Shown here in pieces: positions 1 through 8,399 of a stretch of DNA of 64,000 nt (within the stretch, counting starts at the first letter, position 1; each line of letters begins with the position of its first letter). This DNA is from Burkholderia cepacia. Its GTDB lineage: Bacteria > Pseudomonadota > Gammaproteobacteria > Burkholderiales > Burkholderiaceae. The notes beneath the pieces are model-generated. The model was not told the origin of the DNA, did no database searches, and saw only the letters and a program-made list of their open reading frames with translations. The translations under genes and the position numbers were made by a program. Where the stretch lies: the NCBI RefSeq assembly GCF_029962485.1, contig NZ_CP073637.1, forward strand, positions 1,302,001 through 1,366,000. Direction: 5' to 3'.

Positions 1-1
1 G

Positions 2-67
2 GAAGACCGACCGGAAGCGATTGCCGCGGCGATCGTCGCATGGATGCGGCTGAACGATCTGTATTGA
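2..67 (+). CDS. C-terminal end of an unidentified protein (partial)
   Basis: The first 67 bases carry an open frame with no start in the window, ending in a TGA at 65-67. The visible 21 residues end in WMRLNDLY, with an alanine-rich helix before that. This resembles the last helix of many alpha/beta hydrolases, but the piece is too short to assign. The next gene runs in the opposite direction, so this gene converges on the autotransporter. Confidence 0.35.
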   Translation, partial: EDRPEAIAAAIVAWMRLNDLY

Positions 68-217
68 ACCGGCCCGGGCGCCGCGCGCGTGAAGCGCGCG
101 GAGGGCCGCGCGACACGCGTGCCGTCGGCGTCCTTCACTTCGATGCGCAAGGACTCGCGTGTGGTTCGCCGCTCGCGGGTTCCGGGTCTCGGGGCGGGTG
201 AACCGCCTCGCGCGGCA

Positions 218-3200
218 TCACCACGAATGCCCGATGCCGCCGTTGACCATCATGCGCGAGCCGTTCACCGTGCCGACACCGAGCTTGATCACGGTGTTCT
301 GCGTGATCCGCGCGCTACCACCGACCGCGATTGCCGTATAGCCGCCGTAGTTGCCGAACCCGGCGCCGACCGAGACGACCTTGCCCGGATCGACCTGCGG
401 CATCCCCGCGAGCGCGCCGGCGATCGCGATCCCCGAATAGGCGTTGCGTGCGAGATCGTTCACGCCTTGCTGAATCGCGCCGACGCGCTGGTCGGTGTAG
501 CGGTTCGCCGATTCGGTCGCCATCGTCAGCTGATTCAGGTTGACCGCGTCGGTGCCCTGCGTGCCCGGTGCGACGTTGACGATCTGGCGCTGCTGCTCCG
601 CGGTGCCGACCGAGACCACGTTCGAGCGGCCGCCGTCGTTCGAGTTCGCGCCGATCGCGACCGAGTTGGAGCCGGCCGTGACGGTCGGCGCATCGGTGCC
701 CGAACCGTTCATGTCCGCGGTGATGCCCGTGTTGCGCGACGCCGACGTCGACAGGTTGTTGATCTGCGTGTTGATGTTCGTCACGCTGGTCGACAGCGAC
801 GATACGCGGTCGTTGGTCGTCGACAGGCCGGTGGACAGCGACGTCACGCTCGTCGACGTGGAGGTCGACAGCGAGCCCAGCGCTTCGTTGGTCGACGACA
901 GGCCGGTCGACAGCGAACCGATGCTGGTCGACGTCGACGTGGACAGCGATGCGAGATTGCTGTTCGTCGAGCTCAACCCCGTCGACAGCGATGCGACGTT
1001 GAGGTTGGTCGCATGCAGCTGGCTGCCGTTGATCGCATCGGTGCTATCGGCACTGACGCGGCCCGCCGCGACGTTCTGGATCTGGCGTTCCTGGCCCGGT
1101 GAGCCGACGCTGAACACGCCGAACGGGTTCGCACCCGCATATCCGCCGAAATGCAGGCCGCCGATGCTCGACGACGACACGCCGACCGCGGCGCCGGTGA
1201 CCGAACGGTTGCCGATCGCCACCGAGTTGTCGAGGTTCGCGACCGCGTTCGGGCCGATCGCGACGCTGTTCGCGCCGGTGGCCTGGCTGTCGGCCTCGGT
1301 CGAGTTCGCGTGGAAGTACTTCGCGCCCTTCGCGTTGAGGTTGTCGATCGCGTCGCCTACGTTGGCGTGAGTCGTCGTCGTGCCGTCGTTGTTGTATGTC
1401 ACATACGACGGCGCGGTGATCTTCCCGGTTACCGGATCGTATGTGGCGCCGCCGCCGAGCGCGTCGGCCGTGCTGTTGCCGAGGTTCGTCGTGTTGACGG
1501 TGACCGAGCTGATGCTCGTCGACAGCGAGCCGAGGCCCGACGACGTCGACGTGGACAGCGACGTCATCGTGCTGTCGGTCGCGCTCAGGCTGGTCGACAG
1601 CGAATGGACGCCCGTCGAGGCGGACGTGGACAACGACGCAAGCGTGCTGTTGGTCGTCGACAGTCCGGTCGACGTGGAGGTCGACAACGACGTGACCGTG
1701 TCGTTGGTCGTGCTCAGGCCGGTCGACAGCGACACGAAACCGGTCGACGTCGAGGTCGACAACGAGACCAGATTGTCATTCGTTGTACTGATCGTGGTGG
1801 ACAAGGAACCGACGGTCGTCGACGTGGCGGTCGACAGCGACGTCAGGTTTTTGCCGAGCGTATCGATGCCGGTCGATGTGGACGTGGACAGCGAAACCAG
1901 CGTGTTGTTGGTGGTCGACAGGCCGGTGGACGTGGCAGTCGACAGCGATGCGACGGTGTTGTCGGTCGTGCTCAGGCCGGTCGACAGCGAGGCCATGTTG
2001 CTGTCGACGATGCGCAGACTGTCGGCGGTCGACGTCGACAATGACGTGAGCGTGTCGTTCGTCGTGGAGAGGCCGATCGACGTCGACGTCGACAGGCTCG
2101 TGAGGTTGGAGCCCACCGTGCCGAGTTCGACGTTGGTCGCGTTCAGCTGCGAGCCGTTGACGGCGTCGGTGCTGTTCGCGTTGAGCTGACCGGCCGCGAC
2201 GTTGGTGACCGTCCGTTCGCGATTCTGGTTGCCGACGCTGACCGTCCCGACAGGCGCGGTGCCTTTGAAGTCGTATGCGCGACCGTTGATCGTCGCGCCG
2301 CTCGTGCCGGTGGCGGCAGCGGTTACCGCACCGCCGCCGAGCGCGACCGAGTTTGCGTCGGCAGCCGTTGCGCTCGCACCGATCGCGACCGCGCCGGCAC
2401 CCGACGCAACCGCACGCGGCCCGATCGCGCTCGCGGCCGGTGCGCTGGCGTTGGCCTGTGTGCCGATCGACACGCTGGTGGCGGCCGAACTCGTCGCGCG
2501 GTCGCCCAGCGCGATCGCGCTCGTTGCAGTAGCGGCGGCGGACGAGCCTGCGCCCAGCGCGCCGCGAGCGGTCGCTTCCGCCGCGCGGCCGAGCGCCGTG
2601 CCGGTGTGGCTCGACGTCGCGTTCGCGCCGATCGCCGTGCTGTTCTCCGTGGCCGAGCTGTTGTAGCCGATCGCGGCGGCACCCGTGTAGCCGCCCGTGC
2701 CGGCCTTCGCGCCCGCGCCGAGCGCGATCGCGCCGAAGCCGCCGCCGGTGGTGATCGCGCTGGCGTCCTGGCCGATCGCGACGTTGCCGGCGCCGGTCGA
2801 GCCGCTGCTGCTGGCCGCACCCGCACCGATCGCAACGTCGCCATGACCGGCTGCCGATGCGTTCACGCCGGCTGCCATCGCGTTGAAACCGGTGGCGCCG
2901 TCGTTGTTGTAGTTCGCGCCGGCCGTGCCGCCATCGTTGACGCTGTAGTAGCGCGTGGTGGCGGCATCGATCGCGGCCGACGTGGAGGTCGACAGCGACG
3001 CGAGGCCGTTCGATGCGGCGGTGTCGACGGCGGCCAGCTGCCGGACGTTCACGGCATCGGTGTCCTGCGTGCCGCCGGCGACGCGGGTGATCTGGCGTTC
3101 CGCGCCGGCGCTGCCGACGGACACGACGCCGTTCGATGCGACGGCTGCGTTGGAGAAGCGTTCCGTGCCCGAACCGGTGCGGTCGGCGACCGAACCCTGG

Positions 3201-3700
3201 CCGAGCGCGACTGCATTGGCGACGCTCGCGTTCGAGCGGTAGCCGACGGCCACGCCGCTTGCGCCGGATGCGACGGACTTGCCGCCCATCGCGAGCGAGC
3301 CTTCGCCGGTCGCGTTGGCTTCGGCTGCAAAGGCCGCCGCATAGGTGCCGCCCGTCGCCTTCGAGCGCGAGCCGACCGACGTCAGGAAGCTGGCCGTCGT
3401 CGCACCGGCGCGCTTGCCGGTTTGCGTCGCCGTGGCTTCGTCTCCGATCGCGACGGACCAGTAGTCGGCGCAGGCTGCCCACGTGCCGGAGCACTGGTAG
3501 CCGGTATCGCCGCCGACGGAAACGTAGGCGAAGCTGTCGAGGGGAATCAGGGCCGCGGCGGCGACGGAGAGGATGGCGGCAACGCGTGCGGAAGCGGAGA
3601 CCGTGCTCGACGCTTTCTTGCCGTTGGCGCGGGTGGTTTCGGAGGTGGCGACCCAGGCGCCCAGTGCGTCGTTCCAGATCGTACGGAAAGTGCGGTTCAT
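218..3700 (-). CDS. Trimeric autotransporter adhesin (YadA family) with SLST-rich stalk
   Basis: A 1160-residue surface adhesin of the type V secretion class; three chains form one fibre anchored in the outer membrane. Residues 1-25 are an extended signal peptide region (ESPR; starts MNRTFRTIWNDALGAWV), followed by a hydrophobic signal core and a likely cleavage after DSFA near residue 58. Residues of about 60-520 hold YadA-head type repeats (AVAIG, ALGAGA, AIGYNS) and neck motifs (TDAVNVRQL, STDAVNGSQL). Two stalk stretches, roughly 530-735 and 900-990, are built from repeated SLSTSTSTGLSTTN units. The last 90 residues are the YadA anchor, ending in GGIGHSW with the terminal aromatic residue typical of barrel insertion. 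Start at the ATG at 3700 gives a complete ESPR. It stands alone, with no neighbouring secretion genes, as expected for this class. Function as an adhesin is family knowledge; the target is unknown. Confidence 0.93.
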   Translation of the reverse strand: MNRTFRTIWNDALGAWVATSETTRANGKKASSTVSASARVAAILSVAAAALIPLDSFAYVSVGGDTGYQCSGTWAACADYWSVAIGDEATATQTGKRAGATTASFLTSVGSRSKATGGTYAAAFAAEANATGEGSLAMGGKSVASGASGVAVGYRSNASVANAVALGQGSVADRTGSGTERFSNAAVASNGVVSVGSAGAERQITRVAGGTQDTDAVNVRQLAAVDTAASNGLASLSTSTSAAIDAATTRYYSVNDGGTAGANYNNDGATGFNAMAAGVNASAAGHGDVAIGAGAASSSGSTGAGNVAIGQDASAITTGGGFGAIALGAGAKAGTGGYTGAAAIGYNSSATENSTAIGANATSSHTGTALGRAAEATARGALGAGSSAAATATSAIALGDRATSSAATSVSIGTQANASAPAASAIGPRAVASGAGAVAIGASATAADANSVALGGGAVTAAATGTSGATINGRAYDFKGTAPVGTVSVGNQNRERTVTNVAAGQLNANSTDAVNGSQLNATNVELGTVGSNLTSLSTSTSIGLSTTNDTLTSLSTSTADSLRIVDSNMASLSTGLSTTDNTVASLSTATSTGLSTTNNTLVSLSTSTSTGIDTLGKNLTSLSTATSTTVGSLSTTISTTNDNLVSLSTSTSTGFVSLSTGLSTTNDTVTSLSTSTSTGLSTTNSTLASLSTSASTGVHSLSTSLSATDSTMTSLSTSTSSGLGSLSTSISSVTVNTTNLGNSTADALGGGATYDPVTGKITAPSYVTYNNDGTTTTHANVGDAIDNLNAKGAKYFHANSTEADSQATGANSVAIGPNAVANLDNSVAIGNRSVTGAAVGVSSSSIGGLHFGGYAGANPFGVFSVGSPGQERQIQNVAAGRVSADSTDAINGSQLHATNLNVASLSTGLSSTNSNLASLSTSTSTSIGSLSTGLSSTNEALGSLSTSTSTSVTSLSTGLSTTNDRVSSLSTSVTNINTQINNLSTSASRNTGITADMNGSGTDAPTVTAGSNSVAIGANSNDGGRSNVVSVGTAEQQRQIVNVAPGTQGTDAVNLNQLTMATESANRYTDQRVGAIQQGVNDLARNAYSGIAIAGALAGMPQVDPGKVVSVGAGFGNYGGYTAIAVGGSARITQNTVIKLGVGTVNGSRMMVNGGIGHSW

Positions 3701-4157
3701 AGTCTGTCTCGGAAAAAAGAGGACGCCGCACCGCGATACGATGACTTGAGGAATTAAGGCAGCTGGATGGGCGTTCCCGGGTGAATTAAGAGATAACGAA
3801 TGAGACGAATCTTACAGAATGAAATGTATTTGTAATGTAAAACAACGAAAAATGAATGCACTTTCTTGCACTATTTGACATTATTTGTCGTACAAACATC
3901 GAATTAATCGATGCTTTGAGATATGGGGTGCGATGAAAGTGCCAAAAATGCGTGAAAAGGTGCGACGAAATGCTGCATGTGTGCGTGTCCGGGCAGAAGC
4001 CGGTTTCTGCAAATTCGAGATTTGTAATGAGCGACGTCTGTAATTTTTCGAGATGCAGGAAGGTTGTCGGCGCGAGGTCGGCCGACGATCATGTCGATAG
4101 CCGGAAACCGGGCCGCATCGGGCCCGCCAACGCAGGCTTCACACGGAAGAACCGGAC
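3701..4157. other. AT-rich intergenic region upstream of the adhesin
   Basis: This 457-base gap is strikingly AT-rich compared with the flanking genes, mainly at 3780-3960. It must hold the divergent promoters of the adhesin and of the NAD(P)-binding protein gene. It carries short direct repeats (TGCACT/TTGCACT, ATTTGAC/ATTTGTC) and a palindrome at 3897-3913. No open frame in it looks like a gene. AT-rich upstream islands like this are typical targets of H-NS-like silencers, which is inference here. Confidence 0.5.
3897..3913. promoter_or_regulatory. Operator-like palindrome upstream of adhesin
   Basis: CATCGA and TCGATG form a perfect 6-base inverted repeat around ATTAA, about 200 bases upstream of the adhesin start. 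The symmetry suggests a dimeric regulator site, but no cognate regulator is visible next to it. Confidence 0.3.
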
Positions 4158-4787
4158 ATGAAACTGCTGCTCGTCGGCGCGACGGGACTCGTCGGGCGCC
4201 ACGTCCTCGAAGTCGCGCTCGCCGATTCGCGGGTCGATCAGGTGATCGTCCTCGCGCGCCGGCCGCTGTCGCCGCATCCGAAGATGCGCGCGCTGGAGGT
4301 CGATTTCGACCAACTGCCCGACGCGGCCGACTGGTGGCAGGCCGATGCGGTCATTTGCACACTCGGCACGACGATGCGGGCCGCCGGCTCGCAGGCGGCC
4401 TTCCGGCGCGTCGATCACGACTATCCGCTGGCGGTTGCGCGGCTCGCGCACCGGCACGGCACGCCGGCCTACGTGCTGAATTCCGCACTCGGCGCGGATG
4501 CCGCGTCGCGCATCTTCTACAACCGCGTGAAGGGCGAGGTCGAGCAGGCGCTCGCCGGCGTCGGGTTTATGTCGCTCACCTATGTGCGGCCGGGCCTGAT
4601 CGGCGGCAGCCGTGACGAATTCAGGCTCGGCGAGCGGCTGTTCGTGTTCGCGTTGAACGCTGTCGGGCCGGTGCTGCCGGCGAAGTGGCGCGTGAATCCG
4701 GCATCGCGGATCGCGCGTGCGCTGGTCGATGCCGCGATCGACGCGCGGCCGGGCGTGCACGTCGTCGCATCGGACCGGCTCGTCTGA
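4158..4787 (+). CDS. NAD(P)-binding oxidoreductase/epimerase-like protein
   Basis: A 209-residue protein that opens with the Rossmann dinucleotide-binding motif GATGLVGRHV at residues 7-16. It then follows the layout of the small atypical short-chain dehydrogenase group (TIP30/HTATIP2-like, YbjT-like): CTLGTTMRAAGS near residue 73 and YNRVKGEVE near 118, where the Y...K pair is reminiscent of SDR catalysis. Family members bind NADPH and have loosely defined redox or epimerase roles; no substrate can be read from the sequence. The ATG at 4158 sits 13 bases after a purine-rich AGAACCGG stretch. It converges on the LysR gene at 4815. Confidence 0.8.
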   Translation: MKLLLVGATGLVGRHVLEVALADSRVDQVIVLARRPLSPHPKMRALEVDFDQLPDAADWWQADAVICTLGTTMRAAGSQAAFRRVDHDYPLAVARLAHRHGTPAYVLNSALGADAASRIFYNRVKGEVEQALAGVGFMSLTYVRPGLIGGSRDEFRLGERLFVFALNAVGPVLPAKWRVNPASRIARALVDAAIDARPGVHVVASDRLV

Positions 4788-4814
4788 CGCGCAGCGGGCT
4801 GCCCGCGTACCCGG

Positions 4815-5711
4815 TTATCCGCCCGACAATCCATCGAGCCCGCCGAACTGTTCGGCGAGCGCCGCGGTGAACGCATCCAGCGCTTCGCTGCTGTCGCAGT
4901 TCCTCGGCGTCGCGAGCTGGAATTCGACCGTATGGCTCAGCTTGCTCGCGAGCAGCCGGCGCATCTTTCCGGCGGCAACCCAGGGTGCCGCGACGTGGTC
5001 GGGCAGGAAGCCGACATGCGCGCCGGACAGGATGAAGATCACGTCGGCGTCGACGTTCTCGGAGAATGCGGTCGGCTGCGCATTGCGCAGCGCGGTGCCC
5101 GACGTATTCGTCTTGTAGAGCCGCGCGACGTTGCTCGTGCGCGCGATGTCGTTGACCGAGACGGTCTTCTTCGCAAACAGCGGATGGCGTGCGCCGCAAT
5201 GCAGCGACTGGTGCTCGACGAACAGCGGCGCATAGTGCAGGCCGGCCTGGTGGCCGGAAAAATAGCCGATCGCGAGCTGCAGTTCGCCTTTCAGCAGCCT
5301 GCGCTCCAGTTCATCGGGCGGTATCGCGATCATCTCGATCAGCACGTCCGGCGCCTGTTCGCGAAAACGGCCGACGGCCGCCGCGATCGATTCGACGACG
5401 TCGGGTGCAAGCCGCTCGGACAACCCGATGCGCAACTCGCCGAGCAACGTGCCCGACACGTGCTGCGTGTCGCGCGTGAACACGTCCATCGCCTGCAGGA
5501 GCCGCCGCGTCGACTGCAGCACGCGCTCGCCCTTCGGCGTCAGCCGGAACCCCCTTTTGCCGCGATCGCACAGCCGGAACCCGAGCCGCGTTTCGAGCTT
5601 GGCCATTTGCGTGCTGATGGTGGACGGCGCCATCCCGAGCGTGCCTTGTGCGGCGCTGAAGCCGCCGCTTTCGACGATCGTCAGAAAGAGCCGCAGCAAT
5701 TGCAAATCCAT
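4815..5711 (-). CDS. LysR-family transcriptional regulator
   Basis: A 298-residue LysR-type regulator. The N-terminal winged helix-turn-helix (residues about 1-60) includes FSAAQGTLGMAPSTISTQMA, and the rest is the substrate-binding domain. The start MDLQLLRLF at 5711 matches the usual family start; another ATG seven codons upstream (5732) is possible. It diverges from the agmatinase-family gene at 5862, with a short palindrome between them, so it most likely controls that gene. The inducer is not predictable from the sequence. Confidence 0.88.
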   Translation of the reverse strand: MDLQLLRLFLTIVESGGFSAAQGTLGMAPSTISTQMAKLETRLGFRLCDRGKRGFRLTPKGERVLQSTRRLLQAMDVFTRDTQHVSGTLLGELRIGLSERLAPDVVESIAAAVGRFREQAPDVLIEMIAIPPDELERRLLKGELQLAIGYFSGHQAGLHYAPLFVEHQSLHCGARHPLFAKKTVSVNDIARTSNVARLYKTNTSGTALRNAQPTAFSENVDADVIFILSGAHVGFLPDHVAAPWVAAGKMRRLLASKLSHTVEFQLATPRNCDSSEALDAFTAALAEQFGGLDGLSGG

Positions 5712-5762
5712 GTCTCGCAGTCGGGTCAGCATGGCGATACATCGCGTTTCGTGAAGTTGGCT

Positions 5763-5776
5763 TATGTTAGTTCATA
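5763..5776. promoter_or_regulatory. Candidate LysR operator between lysR and speB-like gene
   Basis: TATG and CATA form an inverted repeat around six bases in the AT-rich centre of the divergent promoter region. LysR regulators commonly bind interrupted palindromes of this kind; the assignment is inference from position. Confidence 0.3.
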
Positions 5777-5861
5777 TTTTTCGTTGGATGCCGTGCCGGC
5801 AGAATCGGGTACGAGGTCGCCTCCCGCGCGGCCGTGTCCCCCTTCAGACAGGACTCCGACG

Positions 5862-6830
5862 ATGAGCCAGAACGATTTCGCGTTCACGCGCGATAGCCTC
5901 TACGGCACGCAGGCCGAACCGACCTTCGCAGGCGCGACGAGCTTCATGCGACGGCGCTTCAGCCGTGATCTCGACGGTGTCGACCTCGCGATCACCGGCG
6001 TGCCGTTCGATTCCGCCGCATCGCACCGGCCCGGCACGCGTTTCGGCCCGCGCGGGTTGCGGATCGCGTCGACGGGCATCGCGTGGGCGCGCCCGTGGCC
6101 GTGGTCGTTCGATCCGTTCGACGTGCTGGCTGCCGTCGATTACGGAGATTGCGCGTTCGATCTCGGGCAGCCCGAATCGGTGCCGGGCGCGATCGAGCGG
6201 CATGCCGATGCGATCCTCGCGCGCGGCTGCGCGATGCTGACGCTCGGTGGCGATCACTTCATCACGTATCCGCTGCTGAAGGCGCATGCGAAGGTGCACG
6301 GGCCGCTGTCGCTCGTGCATTTCGATGCGCACACCGACACGTGGCCCGATCGCGACGTGAAGCGCATCGATCACGGGACGATGTTCTATCACGCGGCACG
6401 GGAAGGGTGGGTCGTGCCCGAACGGTCGGCGCAGATCGGCATCCGGACGACCAACGACGAGCCGATGGGATTCGACATCCAGGATGCGCGCCGCGTGCAT
6501 GCATCGACGCCGGCCGCGGTTGCCGCACGGATTCGCGAGCGCGTCGGCGATCATCCGGTGTACCTCACGTTCGACATCGACTGTCTCGATCCGGCGTTTG
6601 CGCCGGGCACGGGTACACCGGTGTCGGGCGGACTGTCGAGCCACCAGGCGTTCGAGATCCTGCGTCACCTCGACGGCATCAACCTGGTCGGCATGGACGT
6701 GGTGGAGGTGTCGCCGCCGTATGATCATGCGGAAATCACGTCGCTGGCTGGCGCGACGATCGCGCTGGAACTGATCTGCCTGTATGCATCGCGCCGGCGG
6801 CAGGCAAGGGAAACATCGATCGATGGATGA
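5862..6830 (+). CDS. speB: Agmatinase-family ureohydrolase
   Basis: A 322-residue member of the arginase/agmatinase superfamily, which hydrolyses guanidino compounds to an amine and urea in the cytoplasm. All binuclear manganese ligand motifs are present: GGDHF, HFDAHTDTW (D, H, D) and FDIDCLDPAFAPGTGTP (D, D). The N-terminal GIPFD-type motif appears as GVPFDSAASHRPGTRFGPRG. Length and motif spacing fit agmatinase, giving putrescine from agmatine, but related guanidinobutyrase and guanidinopropionase share these motifs. The ATG at 5862 opens MSQNDFAF. The stop overlaps the GNAT gene by 8 bases, and the LysR gene diverges upstream, so the three look like one regulatory unit. Confidence 0.88.
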   Translation: MSQNDFAFTRDSLYGTQAEPTFAGATSFMRRRFSRDLDGVDLAITGVPFDSAASHRPGTRFGPRGLRIASTGIAWARPWPWSFDPFDVLAAVDYGDCAFDLGQPESVPGAIERHADAILARGCAMLTLGGDHFITYPLLKAHAKVHGPLSLVHFDAHTDTWPDRDVKRIDHGTMFYHAAREGWVVPERSAQIGIRTTNDEPMGFDIQDARRVHASTPAAVAARIRERVGDHPVYLTFDIDCLDPAFAPGTGTPVSGGLSSHQAFEILRHLDGINLVGMDVVEVSPPYDHAEITSLAGATIALELICLYASRRRQARETSIDG

Positions 6831-7287
6831 ACTCGACTGGCGCAAGGCCGTGCCCGGTGACGCGGCCGCATGCATCGCACTGCGCGGAAAGACCCGCGAG
6901 AACGCGTTCACCGAAGCGCAGTTGCGCGATCTCGGCATCACCGTCGGAAGCTGGGACGACGGGATCCGCGACGGCCTGTTCTCGGGCCATGTGTGCTGCG
7001 CGAACGGGCGGATGGTCGGCTACTGCTTCGGCGATACGGCTTCGGGCGAGATCGTCGTGCTCGCGATGCTGCCCGAGTACGAGGGCGCGGGGATCGGCAA
7101 GCGGCTGCTGCGGCGCGTAATCGACGATTTCGCGGCGAACGGTTTCACGTCGCTGTTTCTCGGCTGCTCGACCGATCCCGCATCGCGCTCGTATGGGTTC
7201 TACCGGCATCTCGGCTGGATACCGACCGGCAAGCTGGATGAAGCGGGCGACGAAATTCTCACGCTTCAGGTCGGGCAGCACGCCTGA
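6823..7287 (+). CDS. GNAT-family N-acetyltransferase
   Basis: A 154-residue GCN5-related acetyltransferase. The acetyl-CoA pyrophosphate-binding motif A is seen as LPEYEGAGIGKRLLRRVI, followed by GFTSLFLGCS and a C-terminal RSYGFYRHLGW, the classic GNAT strand/helix. The ATG at 6823 lies inside the end of the ureohydrolase gene (8-base overlap), pointing to translational coupling. Because its partner releases an amine such as putrescine, acetylation of a polyamine or of the guanidino substrate is a reasonable guess, but the substrate is not shown. Confidence 0.85.
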   Translation: MDELDWRKAVPGDAAACIALRGKTRENAFTEAQLRDLGITVGSWDDGIRDGLFSGHVCCANGRMVGYCFGDTASGEIVVLAMLPEYEGAGIGKRLLRRVIDDFAANGFTSLFLGCSTDPASRSYGFYRHLGWIPTGKLDEAGDEILTLQVGQHA

Positions 7288-7334
7288 CCGCGTGCGTTGC
7301 CGCGGATCGCGGCGTTTCAGCGATCCGTAAAACT

Positions 7335-7351
7335 GTTTTGTCATACAAAAC
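7335..7351. promoter_or_regulatory. Palindrome upstream of SRAP gene
   Basis: GTTTTGT and ACAAAAC form a perfect 7-base inverted repeat around CAT, about 68 bases before the SRAP start. It does not match the CTG-N10-CAG LexA box, so despite the family name no SOS control is evident. It may bind another dimeric regulator. Confidence 0.35.
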
Positions 7352-7418
7352 AACAACGCAATTGCGGCCCGCGCGCTGATCTACGATGGAAGCATTGCCT
7401 CCACCGTCGGCACGAACC

Positions 7419-8096
7419 GTGTGCACTCACTACCGCGCCCCTGGCGAAGACCCGGGCATCAGCGAACTGAAGATCGGCATCGGCGATCTGTATCGCCGCG
7501 ACCCGTGGGCGCCCGACGTGTATCCCGACTACGCGGCGCCCGTCGCATGCGCTGACGGCGACGGCCTTGCGGTCGTGGCGGCCGTGTTCGGCTTCTGGCC
7601 GAAATTCATGCAGCCCGAGCGGCTCGACGAGCACGGCCGGAAAAAGAAGAAGCTCGATACGGTGAACGCGCGCACGGAAACGGTCGGCGCGTCGCGTCTC
7701 TACGCGAACGCGTGGCGCAACGGCCAGCGCTGCCTGATTCCGGTGCGCTGGATCTGCGAGCCGTGCTACGAGAGCGGGCGCAACGTATGGCACCGGATCG
7801 GCGTCGACGGCTGGCAGCCGTACTGCGTCGCGGGTATCTGGCGCCGCTACGAAGACAGCGAAGGACGCGTATGCATCGGCATGGCGATGCTCACGGTGAA
7901 CGCCGACGATCATCCGCTGTTCGCACGGATGCATCGGCCGGGCGACGAAAAGCGCGGCGTCGTGATCTTGCGCCGCGACGATTACGACGAATGGCTGCAT
8001 ACGCGCGACATCGAGACCGCGCGACGCATGCTGAACCTGTTCCCCGCCGATGACATGACGGCCGAGCCCGACCAGGCATCGCCGGCCAGCACGTGA
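7419..8096 (+). CDS. SRAP-family (YedK/HMCES-like) protein, divergent
   Basis: SRAP proteins shield abasic sites in single-stranded DNA by a thiazolidine bond from Cys2. The GTG at 7419 is chosen because it places cysteine at position 2 (fM-C-T-H-Y-R-A-P); a start 11 codons upstream would bury that cysteine. Other family marks are NARTET (the usual NARSE) near residue 80, CLIP near 98 with a nearby glutamate in WICEP, and RMHRPGDEKR in place of the usual HDRMP. The 225-residue length is normal. The final catalytic-histidine motif is altered, so this belongs to a divergent subfamily and activity is uncertain. It appears to be a single-gene unit. Confidence 0.8.
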   Translation: MCTHYRAPGEDPGISELKIGIGDLYRRDPWAPDVYPDYAAPVACADGDGLAVVAAVFGFWPKFMQPERLDEHGRKKKKLDTVNARTETVGASRLYANAWRNGQRCLIPVRWICEPCYESGRNVWHRIGVDGWQPYCVAGIWRRYEDSEGRVCIGMAMLTVNADDHPLFARMHRPGDEKRGVVILRRDDYDEWLHTRDIETARRMLNLFPADDMTAEPDQASPAST

Positions 8097-8399
8097 CCTT
8101 TCATTTTTCCGACGCCTGACTTGCGGCGAAATTGCCCGGCCGTGCACCGATTATTCGGACGATTTCGAGAATCGATCGATACCGGGTAATCACCGATATC
8201 TCGCAAGTTGTATATACAAGATCATCCGCTGGCAATGTCGGCACACGTCGTGCCGCTTGCGCGCCAGCGTGCAGACCGTGCGTGCGTGGCGCATGCCGGC
8301 GATCCACGGCGCCCCGCACTCGCAGAGCCGAAAGGGCGGCTCGCTGCATCCTGTCCCGTTCAAACCATGTGTGGTCCTGAGTATTTTGGAGATTGACCC
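8097..8399. other. Intergenic region upstream of NCS1 permease
   Basis: About 300 bases without a supported gene. It carries a perfect 12-base palindrome at 8208-8219 and an ATCGATCGAT stretch near 8172. No clear -35/-10 pair or terminator hairpin was recognised. Confidence 0.4.
8208..8219. promoter_or_regulatory. TTGTATATACAA operator-like palindrome
   Basis: A perfect 12-base palindrome 180 bases upstream of the permease. TTGTATACAA-type sequences are typical operators of GntR-family regulators; no GntR gene is in the window, so the regulator would act from elsewhere. Confidence 0.4.

Noticed and set aside
81..101. CCGCGCGC/GCGCGCGG hairpin after the partial first gene
   Set aside because: No T tract on either strand and the GC-alternating sequence forms such stems by chance in this genome.
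89..2044. Long plus-strand open frames opposite the autotransporter
   Set aside because: They are arginine/aspartate-rich readings of the repeat-bearing adhesin gene with no domain and no ribosome-binding site.
4932..5861. Extended reading frame upstream of the agmatinase gene
   Set aside because: It runs antisense through the LysR gene; the family start MSQNDFAFTR at 5862 is clear.
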